64,000 nt of DNA. Origin: Ampelomyces quisqualis (lineage: Eukaryota; Ascomycota; Dothideomycetes; Pleosporales; Phaeosphaeriaceae). Below the pieces are notes generated by a model. That model saw only the letters and a program-made list of their open reading frames with translations, did no database searches and was not told the origin of the DNA. The stretch spans positions 1,798,001-1,862,000 of the forward strand of contig JAGTXZ010000005.1 of assembly GCA_018398575.1 (NCBI GenBank), written 5' to 3'. Numbering within the stretch: the stretch's first letter is position 1; every line of letters starts with the position of its first letter. Below, one piece after another: positions 11,302 to 24,264 of this stretch. A program made the translations under genes and the position numbers.

Positions 11302-12672
11302 CTACATAGCCGCCTGGCTCGCTCTCAAAGCGCCAACGACAGTAAAAGCCAATGCAGGACTGAAAATATACGCAATCGTCAAGATCTTCGCAATACTCCT
11401 TTCATCATCTGGTCCAGCATCACTGACTTGGACCATGGTGATAAGCTTCATCGCCGGAGGTCCCGTGGGCATAAGCATCATCGCAAACCAGAGCATCGGA
11501 TCGCTTCCAAGAATACCCGACATGCCTTGCCGATGCACAATCGCGTGTATTACACCAATACTGAAGACTGGCCATAAGAGAAAGCGAATAAAGAGTATGA
11601 ATACAGTCGTAGCTAAAGGAATGGCTGTGCGAGAGTTGTCGCCTTGTTTTGACTCCTGGTATGATGTATACAGCGAGATCCCAGCGACGATGAGTGGAAG
11701 AGGGACGAATAGTCCGCCAACGTTCTTCCAACTCTCGGTGAGCCAAGCAGTGAAGATGCCGCCGTCGCACTCTTTCGCGAAGAATGCGCGATGTAGTGGA
11801 GGCGTGAGACCGATAATAGCGCCTAAAACAGCACCTAGCAAAGGTGCATTGAGGAAGTCGTATAAGAAGAGCAACCACCATTGCATGTGAGGACTGAGAT
11901 CACTCCAGTGGACGCCTTTGATGTACCATGGTCGCCTCTTGACCGTGGTAAATTTGGGTTTGGACGGGAAGAAGGTGATTGCCACCAGACTCTGATGCCT
12001 GGTACGTTGACGATCCGGTGTCAGTAGACCTGTCTGCTCGTTTGGCCATCCGGGACCAAAACCACCATCTGCGCCACTCGGGGCGTCTTCCGTGTCGCAG
12101 ACATCTTCCTGTGAGTCGAGTAATTTGTGATCATCATCAGACTCTGGCGCATGCTCGGTATCGATCAACCTAGGGCCCACTGCAAAAGTCAAGCAGCTGC
12201 TGACTGTCGCAAAGACCAGGAAGTAGCTCTTCGCTCGCTCGATCATCGCCAGAGTGTCCTCATCACCCGGTGCTAAGCCCGCGAGTATGCCCGTTGCATC
12301 CAGACTTTGAATGAGGAGCAATGGATACGATGTTGTGTTGTTGAACATCAGCGCTGCTATTACCCAGTCCGGCAGACCAAAAACTAGGTGCGCGAAAATA
12401 CCGATCAGAAAGCTGATCAAATGGCATATGAATGCCCAGAGGAGGACGATCAGGTAGCGATTGGCTGAGCCGAGATGAAGTTCCGATCCGATCTGAACGA
12501 GCAATAGTGCAGGCAAGAACATCTTGACGCATATCTTGCTAATGGCCTTGCCATGTTGCGAGTTTAGAAAGCCGAGTTTCGCTGCGATGCCGCCGTAGGA
12601 GATAACCAGTAGTACCGACAAGGACGCTTGCACAGCAGCAACAAAGGAGGAGAGAAGAGGGCCCATCGTCAA
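11302..12672 (-). CDS. Auxin-efflux-carrier-like membrane transport protein (Mem_trans family)
   Basis: A single-exon frame of 456 codons. About five N-terminal hydrophobic segments (residues 5-180) lead into a hydrophilic loop rich in Asp, Glu and Gly (about 185-240), followed by about five C-terminal segments (265-456). This 5+5 arrangement is that of the PIN/PILS-like transporter family. Family-typical stretches include SYGGIAAKLGFLN near the N-terminus, MFNNTTSYPLLLIQSL (a broken-helix Asn/Pro motif), and MLMPTGPPAMKLITMVQV in the C-terminal half. Fungal relatives are thought to sit in the endoplasmic reticulum or plasma membrane; the substrate is not evident here. The frame is intact with normal codon use, lies 128 bp upstream of the FAH-family start, and is transcribed in the same direction. 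Confidence 0.92.
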   Translation of the reverse strand: MTMGPLLSSFVAAVQASLSVLLVISYGGIAAKLGFLNSQHGKAISKICVKMFLPALLLVQIGSELHLGSANRYLIVLLWAFICHLISFLIGIFAHLVFGLPDWVIAALMFNNTTSYPLLLIQSLDATGILAGLAPGDEDTLAMIERAKSYFLVFATVSSCLTFAVGPRLIDTEHAPESDDDHKLLDSQEDVCDTEDAPSGADGGFGPGWPNEQTGLLTPDRQRTRHQSLVAITFFPSKPKFTTVKRRPWYIKGVHWSDLSPHMQWWLLFLYDFLNAPLLGAVLGAIIGLTPPLHRAFFAKECDGGIFTAWLTESWKNVGGLFVPLPLIVAGISLYTSYQESKQGDNSRTAIPLATTVFILFIRFLLWPVFSIGVIHAIVHRQGMSGILGSDPMLWFAMMLMPTGPPAMKLITMVQVSDAGPDDERSIAKILTIAYIFSPALAFTVVGALRASQAAM

Positions 12673-13304
12673 TCCTGCGAGATGGTACCGTTTCTATCTT
12701 CAAAATCCTTTCCGAAATTCGACGGCAGATCTAAATATGATCTGGACTTCCGAAGATTTCAAAGGCCGAGCGCTGCGACTGCATCCGTCATTGCAGATCT
12801 ACATTTTCGCTGAGCGTTGCTTGTTCTGTACAAGTTCGTCCTCTGCCGGCTGAAGCACGATAATCATTGGCTGGAGCTGATTGGGTCAGCGTGCGGGACG
12901 AAGCAAGCCTCCCACGATAGCCCGCGGGACCTCGGATCATTTATGGAACGCAGTTTGAGCTCTGCTTTGATAATCTAACGGAGGCTGAAGACAGATTGCG
13001 CGGTGACTAAACCCCAGGAGCTCAATTTACCGGGACTATGTTGATTTCATCGGACACGCGAATGCGAATGTAATCAACGATAGTGATCGAGTCGACTCGC
13101 TGCGTGCAAGGCATGACCTGCTCGTACAACCCAGGTGCATTTGAAACACATAGTGTCGCGTGTCTTTGATCGTAAGGGCTCGTTCAGCCTGGACTTGGAC
13201 GCACATATCTCTACTGCGTGCTTCACGGTGGAGGCAGCGTACCGCCATTAGCACGCTGTGTGCTATTGCGAAAACTCAATTCATTCCATGCTGCGGGTCA
13301 GACC
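12673..13304. other. Intergenic region, no gene seen
   Basis: About 630 bp between the start of the membrane transport gene and the stop codon of the GTPase gene, both on the minus strand. It should hold the promoter of the transporter and the terminator of the GTPase, but no clear element stands out. Confidence 0.4.
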
Positions 13305-14028
13305 CTACATGAGGGCGCAAATGTCCGGGGAGTTGTTCTTAGCCCCGTCTTTGGTTGTTGTCTTCGCACACGTCATCGCCACGTCTTCCAGAACCTCGCG
13401 ACACAGCTCGCCGGTAAGCGCGCTGCATTCTGCGTAGAGGTCGCAGAGCATGCGCTGCGCCGTCTGCACCCCTTCGTGCGGCATCACGCTTGCGCCTTTG
13501 CCTTGCTTGTCTGGCCCGACTTCCTCTTGTGTCCATTGTCTCCGCAGGTCCCTTTTCAAGCCGAGAACCATGAAAGGTAGGTTTTCGTCGTAATTAAAGT
13601 GTTTGTTCACGATCGGGAGCCAGGTCTTTGCTAGCGACATCAGAGAGGCGCGAGAGGAAACATCGTAGCATAGTATGACGAACGAAGGGTGGAGGAGCGT
13701 GTAGTTCGTAGGGGAAGCGGTGTCGTAGAATTGAAGTCTATATGGTCGCCCGTAGAGTGAGATATCGAAAGCATAGGGTTGGTCGCTATCGCGGAGCTTG
13801 GGTAACTCGTATGGTGGTAGGTCATCGTTATGAGGCCGCACACCAAGACTCAATCGACTGTCAAACGGTCAGAAGTGCCTGAAACAAGCATAGCACCATC
13901 AAATCCAATGTAGAGCGGGACAAGGACGTGATGAGGGAAGGCACTCACGATAGGAAGGTCGACTTCCCAACCTCGGCGTCACCCAGAAGAAGGATATTGA
14001 TCTCCGGAGTGCTTGCTGGGTAACTCAT
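13305..14028 (-). CDS. Divergent Rho/Ras-like small GTPase with C-terminal CaaX box
   Basis: Two exons, 14028-13949 and 13857-13305, flank a 91-nt intron (GTGAGT...TTGACAG); splicing gives TC|T = Ser and keeps frame. The product is about 210 residues. Exon 1 encodes the P-loop GDAEVGKST (G1). G3 is YDTASP, where Rho proteins have DTAGQ. G4 is GLKRDLR (usual TKxD), G5 is ECSA, and the last four residues CALM form a CaaX prenylation box, so membrane anchoring is expected. The usual effector-loop threonine motif (VPTVF) is not recognisable; an acidic stretch (NDDLPPYELPKLRDSD) takes its place. Nucleotide binding is likely retained, but GTP hydrolysis may be altered because the catalytic Gln of G3 is missing. 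Confidence 0.85.
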
Positions 14029-15340
14029 CGTCTATTCACCGTTTTCCATGAGTCCAGAGATGCTGCGAGAACTCAGAGCAGCTCCATGCTTGCTTCTGCT
14101 ACGTTAACCCGCGCGCGGAACGCCTACATCTGGTCTCATAAATCAAACGCACAATCCAGCCAATCAGATAGGCTTGTATAGGCTGACATAAGCAGCAAAA
14201 GATCGCGGAATGCCTTATCCGGCACGCTAAACCAGCACCTCGTCGTAGAACCCACTCCGGGGTAATGGTATGAGAACCTGCAACACGATGAACTAACGAC
14301 TTTGTTGCGTCACAACATGTCACAACAGGATGGGTTAGAATGGGCATCGACCTCTTTTGGGCTGGAACCTCGCTGGACGGAAGAGCCCGACATCGCAATC
14401 ATACGAGAAATCGCGCGGAAGCATCTATTGAAGTCGCCTTTCATGCGCAAGAAGCTTTCAATAATCTCTACAAAACCGCAGTGGCTGAATCAGCGTACCT
14501 GATGCGCGTGTCCGTCCCGGCGAACCCTATATTCAAGATACAGAGCGAGGTGGCGACTATCGACAGGCTTGGATTTGGCCCTGGCAAGATATTGCATCCA
14601 CTACGCGAGTCTAAACCATCACATCAATTCCGTTTCACCAGGCGCACTCGAGATTGCAAACAACAATAGAAAGGCCGCGCGGAATCGTTTCAACGTCTAT
14701 TAGTCTAGAGCAAAGTATTGTTGCACTATTGCGCAAGGCGAAGAAACGATGCGCGGGTCCTGAAGACGACAACGAGGAGCCAGCTTTGGCCTGTCAGATC
14801 GTGGGTGTTTTCATGACATGCACGGGTCCGAGCTGGATCTATTTGCAGGCAGCGCGGGCAAAGGCACAAGTTGCGACGGTATTCTTGCCGTTCAACATGA
14901 TTGCATGGCTGAGGGGACGATCACAAGTTTGTGCAGAGAGGTAAAATGGATACAAGTCCACTGCGCATTCTCCAATAACAACTGGCTCCACGCGATCATT
15001 GTATATGACTCCGCCATCGTTCATTAGCCGCGTCCCGTCCGAACCGGGGCAACGCCGTAGACAGCGCCCTGGCGAACGACCTCGGACCCAAGCACCAGAT
15101 AACGACTTTGGACCTGCTCAGTATCGTTGGCTCAACGCCAGCCAAGATGTCTTGGTGTCTTGGTACAAGAATGCACATTACCCGATGGGGAAGGCGGATA
15201 AGCATACACCAACCAGTCCTATTGCTTGACAATGTTGAATGATGGCAAAGATCCCCATAGAAAGAGAAAATAAATAGCTGGCATTTTGGCACTTTCCCGG
15301 CTCGGTACGACCTGCTCTCGCTCCTCCACCAACATCAACA
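14029..15340. other. Intergenic region, no supported gene
   Basis: About 1.3 kb between the start of the GTPase gene (minus) and the start of the carboxypeptidase gene (plus), so it is a divergent promoter region. Short open frames of 60-110 codons occur on both strands without domains. An AAATAAATAG run near 15268 lies about 70 bp before the carboxypeptidase ATG and could be its TATA-like element. Confidence 0.4.
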
Positions 15341-15374
15341 ATGAAGGTTACCGCGCTCCTCGGTTTGCTGCCTG
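15341..15374 (+). pseudogene. M14 carboxypeptidase, 5' fragment (signal peptide start)
   Basis: ATG in a good context (ATCAACAATGAAG) begins MKVTALLGLLP, the start of a typical fungal secretory signal peptide. After GCTGCCTG at 15367-15374 the hAT element begins and the frame hits TAG within two codons. The reading resumes at 25201 with a second copy of GCTGCCTG: LPGPALASDVLSVAFF. The two halves are therefore one gene split by insertion inside its signal peptide. Confidence 0.85.
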
Positions 15375-16689
15375 CATAGCCCGCAACAAACAAACATGAA
15401 TCAAATATTTAATTTAATTTGTTTAATTGTAACTAAATAAGCAATTAAATGTAAGTAGCTAATTTTACTAAATAAATAAATATAAAGATTGTAATATTTG
15501 CAAATATTTGCAAATATTTAGCGTTTTAATATATAGCTGCGTTTTAGGCTGTAATTGTAATTGCGTTAATTTTAGTATTTTAAAGTTCTATATACTAGCT
15601 ATCTAAACTTACTCTTAATAACGCTAGTTCTCTTATATACTTGTTTTACGTTTCTATCTATAGATAAGTAAAGTATTATAACGCCTACTACTATATCTCT
15701 TAAAGTAGCAAAAAAGTGTACACGCGCGTTAAACGTTTTTACAACTTTAACAAAGCAATTAAGAATTTTAGTAACTTTACTACTACCTCTAATACTCTCT
15801 TAAGTGTAAGAGAAGTAGCTGCTTAAGTTATAGCCTTAAGAATTACTATCTGCGCCTACTAAGAGTAGCTACGCTAGTACTGCCTTAGTAGTAACAACAG
15901 AAGTAGTAAATAATAGCTTTATTAACAATAAAGGTAATAACTATAATAGGCTTAATTAAGATTAGCTTAGGTATTACTATATTAAGCTATTAAGGTAGCT
16001 TAAGTAATTATAAAGCTAGGTATATATATATAGATACTGCGTTATACATATAAATAAGCCTATACGCCTATTTTAAGTATATAAATACTGTTATATATAT
16101 AAGGCACTACCTATTATTATTAACTATTTAAAAGCTACGTCTTCTACTACTACCTACCTTACCTAGCCTATTAAGAGCTATAGCCTTTGCTATATAGGCC
16201 TAATTACTCTACTAAAACACTTATCTAGGTAGCTATTACTACGTAAAGCAATTATAAGTAGCTTTAAGATATTATAGTCTACAGCTAACATAATAGGTAA
16301 CTTTAACGCCTAATACTTCTACCTTACGTTAGTGTTATAGCTCTTTAATAATAACCTGCTTATAGAGCTTATTAGTAGAGCTTTAATGCGTAAGCTCTTC
16401 TATATAATAAGTATAGAAGCTAAAGAAGTATTATAGCAATCTTTGCGCAGTGTTACTATATACGTAATATAACTATTCTACGCTATACGCCTATAGGTTA
16501 TCTACACCTTATCTACTACTACTAGTAAGATATACATAAGCTTTAATAGCTAGATAATAAAGAGAAGTACTTAGAGCTTCTTTAGAATTATTACTTACTT
16601 TGCTAGTATATTAAGTAAGATCTATAACTTGCCTATTACTCTGCTACAACTTAACAGTGCCTATACAAGTAAGGTAATTGCAGTAGCTA

Positions 16690-17485
16690 TTATTATAACC
16701 TTATAGGCGTTTAGAATTATATTAGATACGCTAGGTTACTTTGTACTTAATAACGCTAGTAATAATAACACTATAATTATAGTAGTAGTGCGCAAGTTTA
16801 GTAACTTTAATCTAACTTAGTAATACTTCTACTATAGCTCTTACACTATTAACCTTATTAGATAGGCACTACTATTTAGTAATAATAAGAACGTATACAA
16901 TAACGCTGTGCAGTACGCTAACAACAAGAAGGCGTTTATAGTAGTATAGTGTAAAAATAGCACTCTTAGTACGCTTCTCTCTATAATTATATATATTAAA
17001 ACACTATAGTAATACGCGTTATTTACTAAGTGCGTAAAAGCTTCTAATAATAACCTTTCTACTGCTACGCGTGTTAGGATACTTTAACTAATTAAGCCTG
17101 TTGTTACGCATTAAAACTTATACTACAGCGCTTTTAAGTAAGTAACCTATCTTAAAGGTAGCTTTAATCTTTATATTAAGAAGTACGTAAGCTGCGTTGC
17201 TTAGAAGAAGTAGCGTAGCACTTAAAGTAACGCTCTAGCGTAGATAAGATTAAGTAGGCTTTAGGCAGCAGATTAAGCAGTTATTATTAAGTATTAATAA
17301 TGCCTTAAACTACTTAAAACTACTACAAAACAGCTAGAGAGACGTAGTAAGCAATATAGCAGTAACTTTAAAGCTATCTATAAAGTTCTACTTATGTTTA
17401 AGTATTTACTTAATTAGCTTAAAAAGCTAGCTAAGCTATATACTAACATAGTGTTTAACATATATAAGAAGGCACCTAAAGGTAA
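16690..17485 (+). pseudogene. hAT transposase, N-terminal and middle segments (RIP-degraded)
   Basis: Reading through stops, I recognise the hAT catalytic-region signature. LDTLGYFVLNNASNNNT near 16730 corresponds to the family's LDNASNND motif. YTINLIR-ALLF follows, matching the GHVINL-A-A-LF segment. Then come KYQQCLKLLKTTTKQLE-like and FKAIYKVLLMFKYLLN blocks (17290-17420), typical of the region before the insertion domain. The frame is broken by many TAA/TAG codons at positions expected to encode Gln or Trp. The gypsy element enters at 17486-17490. The DNA-binding N-terminus should lie in 15500-16690 but is too decayed to identify. Confidence 0.75.
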
Positions 17486-17490
17486 GTATT

Positions 17491-17945
17491 TGTTACAAAC
17501 CTCTAACAGGGAACACAGAACGTTATAAATAAACAAGGGAACAGGTTGCAAGACTTAGACCTAGTGCAGGAACATAGCACGCTAAGTATGTTACATAACC
17601 TTCTTATTAGTCTTATTTAGTCTTACTATTTCTTATAATAAGAAACTATAAGAATCTACAATAAAGATTAAGAATAATAAGAACTATAAGAAAGACTAAG
17701 TATATAAAAACTATAATAAGCCCTTATAGATTATTGTGTTTAACTTATATTATAGATACTTAAGTTAGTAACTAGCTATTTAACTATTGTTACTCTTTTT
17801 AGAAAGCTCTAGCCTTTACTATCTTAGTAACAATATCCTCTGTATCTAAAGCAACTCTGCACCTATCTACAAAAACTAACTTTAGCTATACCTCTAGTCT
17901 ATACTAGTATTCTTATTATTTGCTACTAGACTAACAGTCTTAACA
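17491..17945 (+). repeat. 5' LTR of the nested gypsy chromovirus
   Basis: 455 bp, TGTTAC...TTAACA. The same length and order are seen at 23810-24264. Differences between the pair are mostly C/T and G/A transitions, as RIP would produce, so LTR divergence cannot be used as a clock here. Confidence 0.92.
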
Positions 17946-18816
17946 CTTTAAACACTTTTATAATAAGTAGTAATATTGCAATAGATACACCTAAGCATTC
18001 TTAAGTAAGACAACCTAGACTTAAGGTTAACAAACCTAATCTCTACTATAGAGACTGCAATAAACTTAAGACCTAGATTCTCTAGTTTAATAGGCACTTT
18101 TACGTAAAAGAAGATAAGATTAAAAATAACAATAAAGTTATTCTTACTATAACTTACATAAAAGGCAACACTAAAAAATAGGTACTTCTAATTATTTAGA
18201 AGTATATAGACAATAATATTATAGATATAGACAACGCTAACCTTGTAGAAGACTAGCACGTGTTTAAAATACGCTTATAGTAGATCTTCTTACTTCTTAA
18301 AGAATCTGTAATTACAGAACAAAAAATTTAAAGTCTAAAACAAACCTAATTAACTACTAACTATACTAATATTTTTTAATAATACGCTAAACAAATCTAG
18401 TAGAATAATACTACTCTAATGCGTATGTATAAACAAGGCCTTAAGGCTACTATATAAGCTAAACTTATACGCAGCAGAATACATATTACTACTCTTAAAA
18501 AACTTTAGAATAAAGCTATTTGCCTAGATAATAAACTTTATAAATTAGCACTTAAAGATAAGTTATACTTCTTATGTCTACTATAGAGATATAAAGGGTT
18601 TTACTTAAACAAAAGACATTAGAGACAAATATAACTAAACAAAGGATAACAGCACTACTACTTAAGATAAAGAACTTATTAACTACGCCTACTAGGAGTA
18701 TACTTAGAGTATAGACCTAAAGCTATGCACTTAGACAACTTAACAAAGGCCTAGAATAAAAAAGTTACTTAAAGAAACAACTCTAAGAGAATAGGCCTAA
18801 TAAGAACAAGATTACT

Positions 18817-20100
18817 TATTATAACTATAATAAGGTTAGATATTATACGCAAGACTATTACTCTAAGAACAAAGTTACACGCTAGCTTAACGTATTAACT
18901 AGCACTTTAGAGGAAGATGTTAAAGAATAGATTATAATTAAAGATTAACCTATTGTCTAAACAACTAATAGACTACTAATAGTAGAATAGACAAAAGACA
19001 CCTCTACTATATTATTAAATAATAAGGTCTTAACTAACTCTGCGTTACTATATAATTAGGAACAAAACTATAACATTAAATAATTCTAATAGATAGAATT
19101 ACTCTTACTGTAAACGCAATAAAACATTTATAACTAGTATAACTAAACTAACAAAGTTAACTAAAAATATATAGAATAATATTACTAATTTTTATAAGAA
19201 TATTATACCCTTAGCCTATAAACAGATAGGTACTCTCTAAGAATAGATAGAGTTATAGAGGAAGAACAATTGCTACACTTAGAAAACAGAGTCTATAGAA
19301 TATAAGATCTATAAGAGACTATAAGAGTCTATAATACTTAAGAAGACTAAGAACTTATACTAGATAAGCTAAATATATACTTACTACTAGCTAGCTCTAA
19401 ACTAGTGCGCTAGAATGCAATAGTTAAAGGACTATGTTAAGAGGCAGACGCAAACAGACTATATAAGATGTGCTGTAACTTATACACAAAGTAGATATAC
19501 TATGCTAACAATAGGTAAGTATTAGTACTAAACCTTATACTTGTAAAATACTAGGATAAGAAGGCAAACAAATTGTATTAAATTCTGCTTACAGATATAT
19601 ATCTACAGAATCCTTATAATTTAAAACACAGACTTCTATTATAGATAGCGTGTAATAGCAACTACTGCCTAATATATTATAGTAGTAAAATTAACTAATA
19701 CTTTTTTTAGTAGAAGAAACCTTACAAGTACTAATAGTACAATTGCCTTAAGGATACCTACGCAAATTACTTATATAACAAACAAAGTATAGAAAGTTTT
19801 CTTAATATATTAGAGGAAGAAAGCATATTTAACAGAATACTTGTTAATAGTAGCTGTATAAACTATATATAGTAGTTCTGCTTACAACTAGATTAAAGAA
19901 GCACTATAATAATAAAGAAGATAATAAATATAGAATAAACAAGTCTTTTTTAGAGTTAACCTTAGACTCTAGAAAGAGACCTAGAGCTATAACGCAATTA
20001 ACTTAGCTAAGCTTATAAAACTTATAGTAAAAGTCAACAGAAAAAGAATAAAGGCACTTCTAGATTTAGAATTATAAGTAAACTATATTTTAGGTAATAC
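18817..20100 (+). pseudogene. gag zinc knuckle and protease/RT linker region of the nested gypsy
   Basis: At 18817-18858 the frame reads YYNYNKVRYYTQDY. The spacing is exactly that of a CCHC zinc knuckle (C-x2-C-x4-H-x4-C), but all four ligands are Tyr: TGY to TAY three times and CAY to TAY once. All four changes are the RIP type. The sequence between this point and the reverse transcriptase is too broken to assign a protease motif with confidence. Confidence 0.7.
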
Positions 20101-20779
20101 CTTGTTAAGAGCTAGGCTCTAACCTTGCTAGAAATAACAATTATATAAACTTTATATTATAAATAGAAAGCAGATGCCTAATAAGTTACTTATTAGATAT
20201 AAGACTACTATAGAACTTAATATCTAAGGAACTAAACAAGAAATATACCTAGACGTCTTTAGATTAGCTACCTACAACATTATATTAGGACTTCTATAGT
20301 TTAGAAAAAATAGCCTACAAATAGACTAGGAGAAGAAATCTATTTCTCTAAGGAATTACAATAACATAATAGATTCTAAGCATACGTATTAGTAGCGTTT
20401 AATAGTAGATAAGAAGATAATTAATAATATTACTTTAACTAAAACGCAGTTAAAGATATAACTAGTTAACTTAGACAATTAAGAAAGAAATACTAATACG
20501 TTACAAGTTTTAGAGAAACGTATAACTTCTAATATACCTAAGGAATATAAAAAGTTTAAGAAACTATTCTTAGAAGAAATAGATCTAGAAGCACTGCTTA
20601 AGTATTAGGAGTAAGACTACAAGATTGTTCTAGAAGAAGGAAAAAGGCTAACCTTTAGACTAATCTACAGATTATTAAAAAAAGAGCTAGAAGCACTCTA
20701 AGAATATATCTAAGTAAACCTAAAGAAAGGTTTTATTTAAGTATTAGAATTACTAGCTAAATACCTAATTATATTTGTA

Positions 20780-23300
20780 CTAAAAAAGAACAGTAAACTA
20801 TAACTATGTATTAACTTTTAGAAACTTAATAATATTATAGTTAAGAATTAATACCTACTACCTAATATTTTAGAACTATAAGATTAACTAGCCTATGCAA
20901 AGATCTTTACAGCACTAGATCTAAGAGGCGCGTATAACCTTATACGCATAAAGAAAGGCAAAGAATAAAAGATAGCGTTTAGAACACACTATAGCTACTA
21001 TAAGTATCTAGTAATGCTATTTAGTTTTACTAACGCTTTAGCAACGTATTAAGCACTTATTAATAATATACTTAAAGAACACTTTAACATATTTGTTATA
21101 GTATACCTTAATAATATCTTTATCTATTTAGAAAATAAGAAGAAATATATAGAATATGTTTATACAATCCTAACACTACTAGAAAAGTTTTTCTTAGTAG
21201 TAGACCCTAACAAATGTAAATAGCACTAAGAAGAAGTAGAATTTCTAGAGTGTATAGTTAGGAAGAATAGAGTATAAATAAGTAAGGATAAGATTAAAGT
21301 TATTAGAAATTAGCTAACGCCTACTATAGTTAAGGACATCTAATCTTTCTTAGGCTTTGTTAACTTTAATTAATAGTTTATTTAGAACTTTTTACTAATT
21401 GCTATACTACTTACTAAACTTACACAAAAGAATATACTTTAGAGATAAATAGAAGAACAAAGCTAAGCATTTAGGATGCTTAAAAACGCTTGTATAGTAC
21501 TACCTGTCCTTATTGTATTTAGAAGTAGAGAGCTGCTTAGATTTAAAACTAATGCATTAGATTTAGTAATTAAAATGTATGCAAAACAAGAACAAGATAA
21601 GAAATAGTATCTAATAGCCTACTACTTACAAAAATTTACACTACTAGAAGAAAATTACAATATATATAACAAAGAACTACTTGCAATTGTAGTAGTACTT
21701 AAATATTAGAGAATCTACGCAGAGAGTTACTTAGATCTTACAATATACTTAGACTACAAAAACCTAATAACCTTTACTACTACTAAAGTACTTAATTAAA
21801 GACAAGTATAATAGTTAGAGATATTAGAACAATATAAGTTTAAAATTGTCTATACACCTAAAAAAGATAATAGCAGAGCAGACGCTCTTAGCTAAAGATT
21901 AGATATTGCTAGAACTAAAACTATTAACAGCTTAAGCATTCTTAAAAAACAAAATAACAGATCTCTTAGACTAGTAAGATATATTAACAACCTAACAATA
22001 AAGATTAGAATTAATGTCCTAGAAGAATTACAGAAATTAATTATACGTTAACACTATAATAACACAGTACACAGTTATTCTAGAGTAAGCTAAACTATAG
22101 AACTAATTTAACAGAATTACTAGTTTAAAAATATAAAGAATAAAATAAGCGCTTATATTAAGAAATGTGCAGACTGTTAACGTAACAAATACAGTATATA
22201 CGCACCTTACAGAGAAATACAGCTAATAGAGCTTCTAACTAAGCCTTAGACTAATATATTAATAGACTTTGTAATAGAACTACTACTGTTAAAAGACCCT
22301 GCTATAGGATTAGCCTATAACACTATTATAGTTATAGTAGATTGCTTTACAAAATACTCTATAATGCTACCCTTTTAACAAGACTATATAGCTATTTAGC
22401 TAGCATATGTGCTTAAGGATAGACTTATTAAATACTATAGCATACTAAAGTTAATTATTAGCAATTAAGACAAACTCTTTACGTTAAATTATTAGACTAC
22501 TTTAATAGCAGAAATTAGGACGTAACAAAAGCTATTAACAGCTTATTATTTCTAAATAGATAGCTAAACAGAAAGGATAAACAGAACTATAAAGACGTAT
22601 CTTAAAATATATAGTAACCTGTAGTAGACAAATTAGGTTTTGCTATTACTAATAGCACAGTTAGCTTATAACAACAAATTATCTAAAGCTATAGGTAAGA
22701 CGCTATACTTTGTAAACTATAGACAACATCTAAATCTCTTTACAAGAATATTACCTAGCCTAAAGGCTAAAGCTGCTATATAGACAGTAGAAGAAATAAA
22801 GAAAACTTATATTAAAATAGAAGAACAAATACAACACGCTTAGGTACAGAGCATTTTATATGTTAGCAAAAAATAAAAAATAGTACCTTAGCTAAAAGAG
22901 GGGGATAAAGTGTATCTCTACACTAAAAATTTACGCATAAAACAACTAAGCAAAGGACTTAACTATATTAAAGTTAGACTATTTTTAATTTTAAAGAGAA
23001 ACAGACTAGTTATATATACACTTAAGCTTCTGCTAAATATAAAGATCTACCCTAGATTCTACGTAAGCCTACTAGAACTAGCTAACCTAGAAACACTGTT
23101 ATAGCAAACTTTTTACTATAAACTTAAAAAAGAAAATAAATTTAAAGTTAAAAAAATAATAACACACTAAGACAACAACTATTAAAAGAAATACCTAGTT
23201 AAATAGTTAGAGTACAATAACTTAGAAAACATATAAGAACTAGAGACAAACCTTACAAATTACTAACTACTCCTAGTATACTATTACTGTGCTACAAGGC
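20780..23300 (+). pseudogene. pol (reverse transcriptase, RNase H, integrase, chromodomain) of the nested gypsy
   Basis: Reverse transcriptase: FTALDLRGAYNLIRI near 20910, then the active-site box YLNNI at 21114-21125 where YLDD is expected. RNase H: NIYNKELLAIVVVLKY near 21660 and DNSRADALS near 21870. Integrase: a zinc-binding CADC remnant near 22170, IDFVIELL near 22260 (first catalytic Asp), and a C-terminal open stretch of 64 codons at 22910-23104 that escaped stop formation. Chromodomain: NNY-KKYLVK-LEYNNLEN near 23180-23230. Stops occur throughout, so the element cannot move on its own. Confidence 0.88.
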
Positions 23301-23809
23301 AGAACAAGAACTAGACTCTTCTAGAATTAATAATTAATCTATAGCTTAGTTTAACAATTCTAGGGCGTCTAACTCTTCTAACACTAGCAGACTAGTATTA
23401 AAAATACGCTACTTCTTACAATAAAGAGCTAGCTTTTGCTTTTATATACAGCGCAGTTTGTTCTAACGCACGCGCATCTAGAGTACTACTAACTTTACCT
23501 TTGTCTTATCTGTTACTAACGCAGCTTCTTCTAACTTCTTTTGCTGTTTTAACTCTTTTATTTGTTAGTCTAGCTTTAAAAAATCTAGCAGTAAAATATT
23601 CTGTAGAATATACTCTTTTATACTTATAGACTTATAGTTTCTATACTTCTTACTTAACAATAATAGCTTACAAGGCAAGCCCTTCTAAGAATATTAGGCG
23701 TAGGCTACTATAGCAAATAACTCTTTGTTATTAATATAATTACCTTAAAGATAATAATAATATATAGCCTAAGAACTTATAAAGACATAAGAGTAAAAGA
23801 AGAGAATAG

Positions 23810-24264
23810 TGTTACAAACCTTTAATAGGAAATACAAAATGTTATAAATAAACAAGAGAATAGGTTGCAAGACTTAAACCTAGTATAGGGACATAGTACA
23901 CTAAGTATGTTACGTAACCTTCTTATTAGTCTTATTTAGTTTTACTATTTCTTGCAATAAGAAACTATAAGAATCTATAATAAAGATTAAGAATAATAAG
24001 AACTATAAGAAAGACTAAGTATATAGGAACTACAATAAGCTCTTATAGATTATTATATTTAACTTATGTTATAGACGCTTAAGTTAGTAACTAGCTATTT
24101 AACTATTATTACTCTTTTTAAAAAGCCCTAGCCTTTACTGTCTTAGTAACAATACCCTTTGTATCTAAAGCAACTCTACACCTATCTGCAAAAACTAACT
24201 TTAGCTGTACCTCTAGTCTATACTAGTATTCTTATTGTTTGCTACTAGACTAACAGTCTTAACA
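23810..24264 (+). repeat. 3' LTR of the nested gypsy chromovirus
   Basis: 455 bp, equal in length to the 5' LTR and preceded by a purine-rich tract. The GTATT duplication follows immediately. Confidence 0.92.

Noticed and set aside
22910..23104. Independent 64-codon gene
   Set aside because: It is the C-terminal integrase stretch of the gypsy pol that happens to lack a RIP stop.
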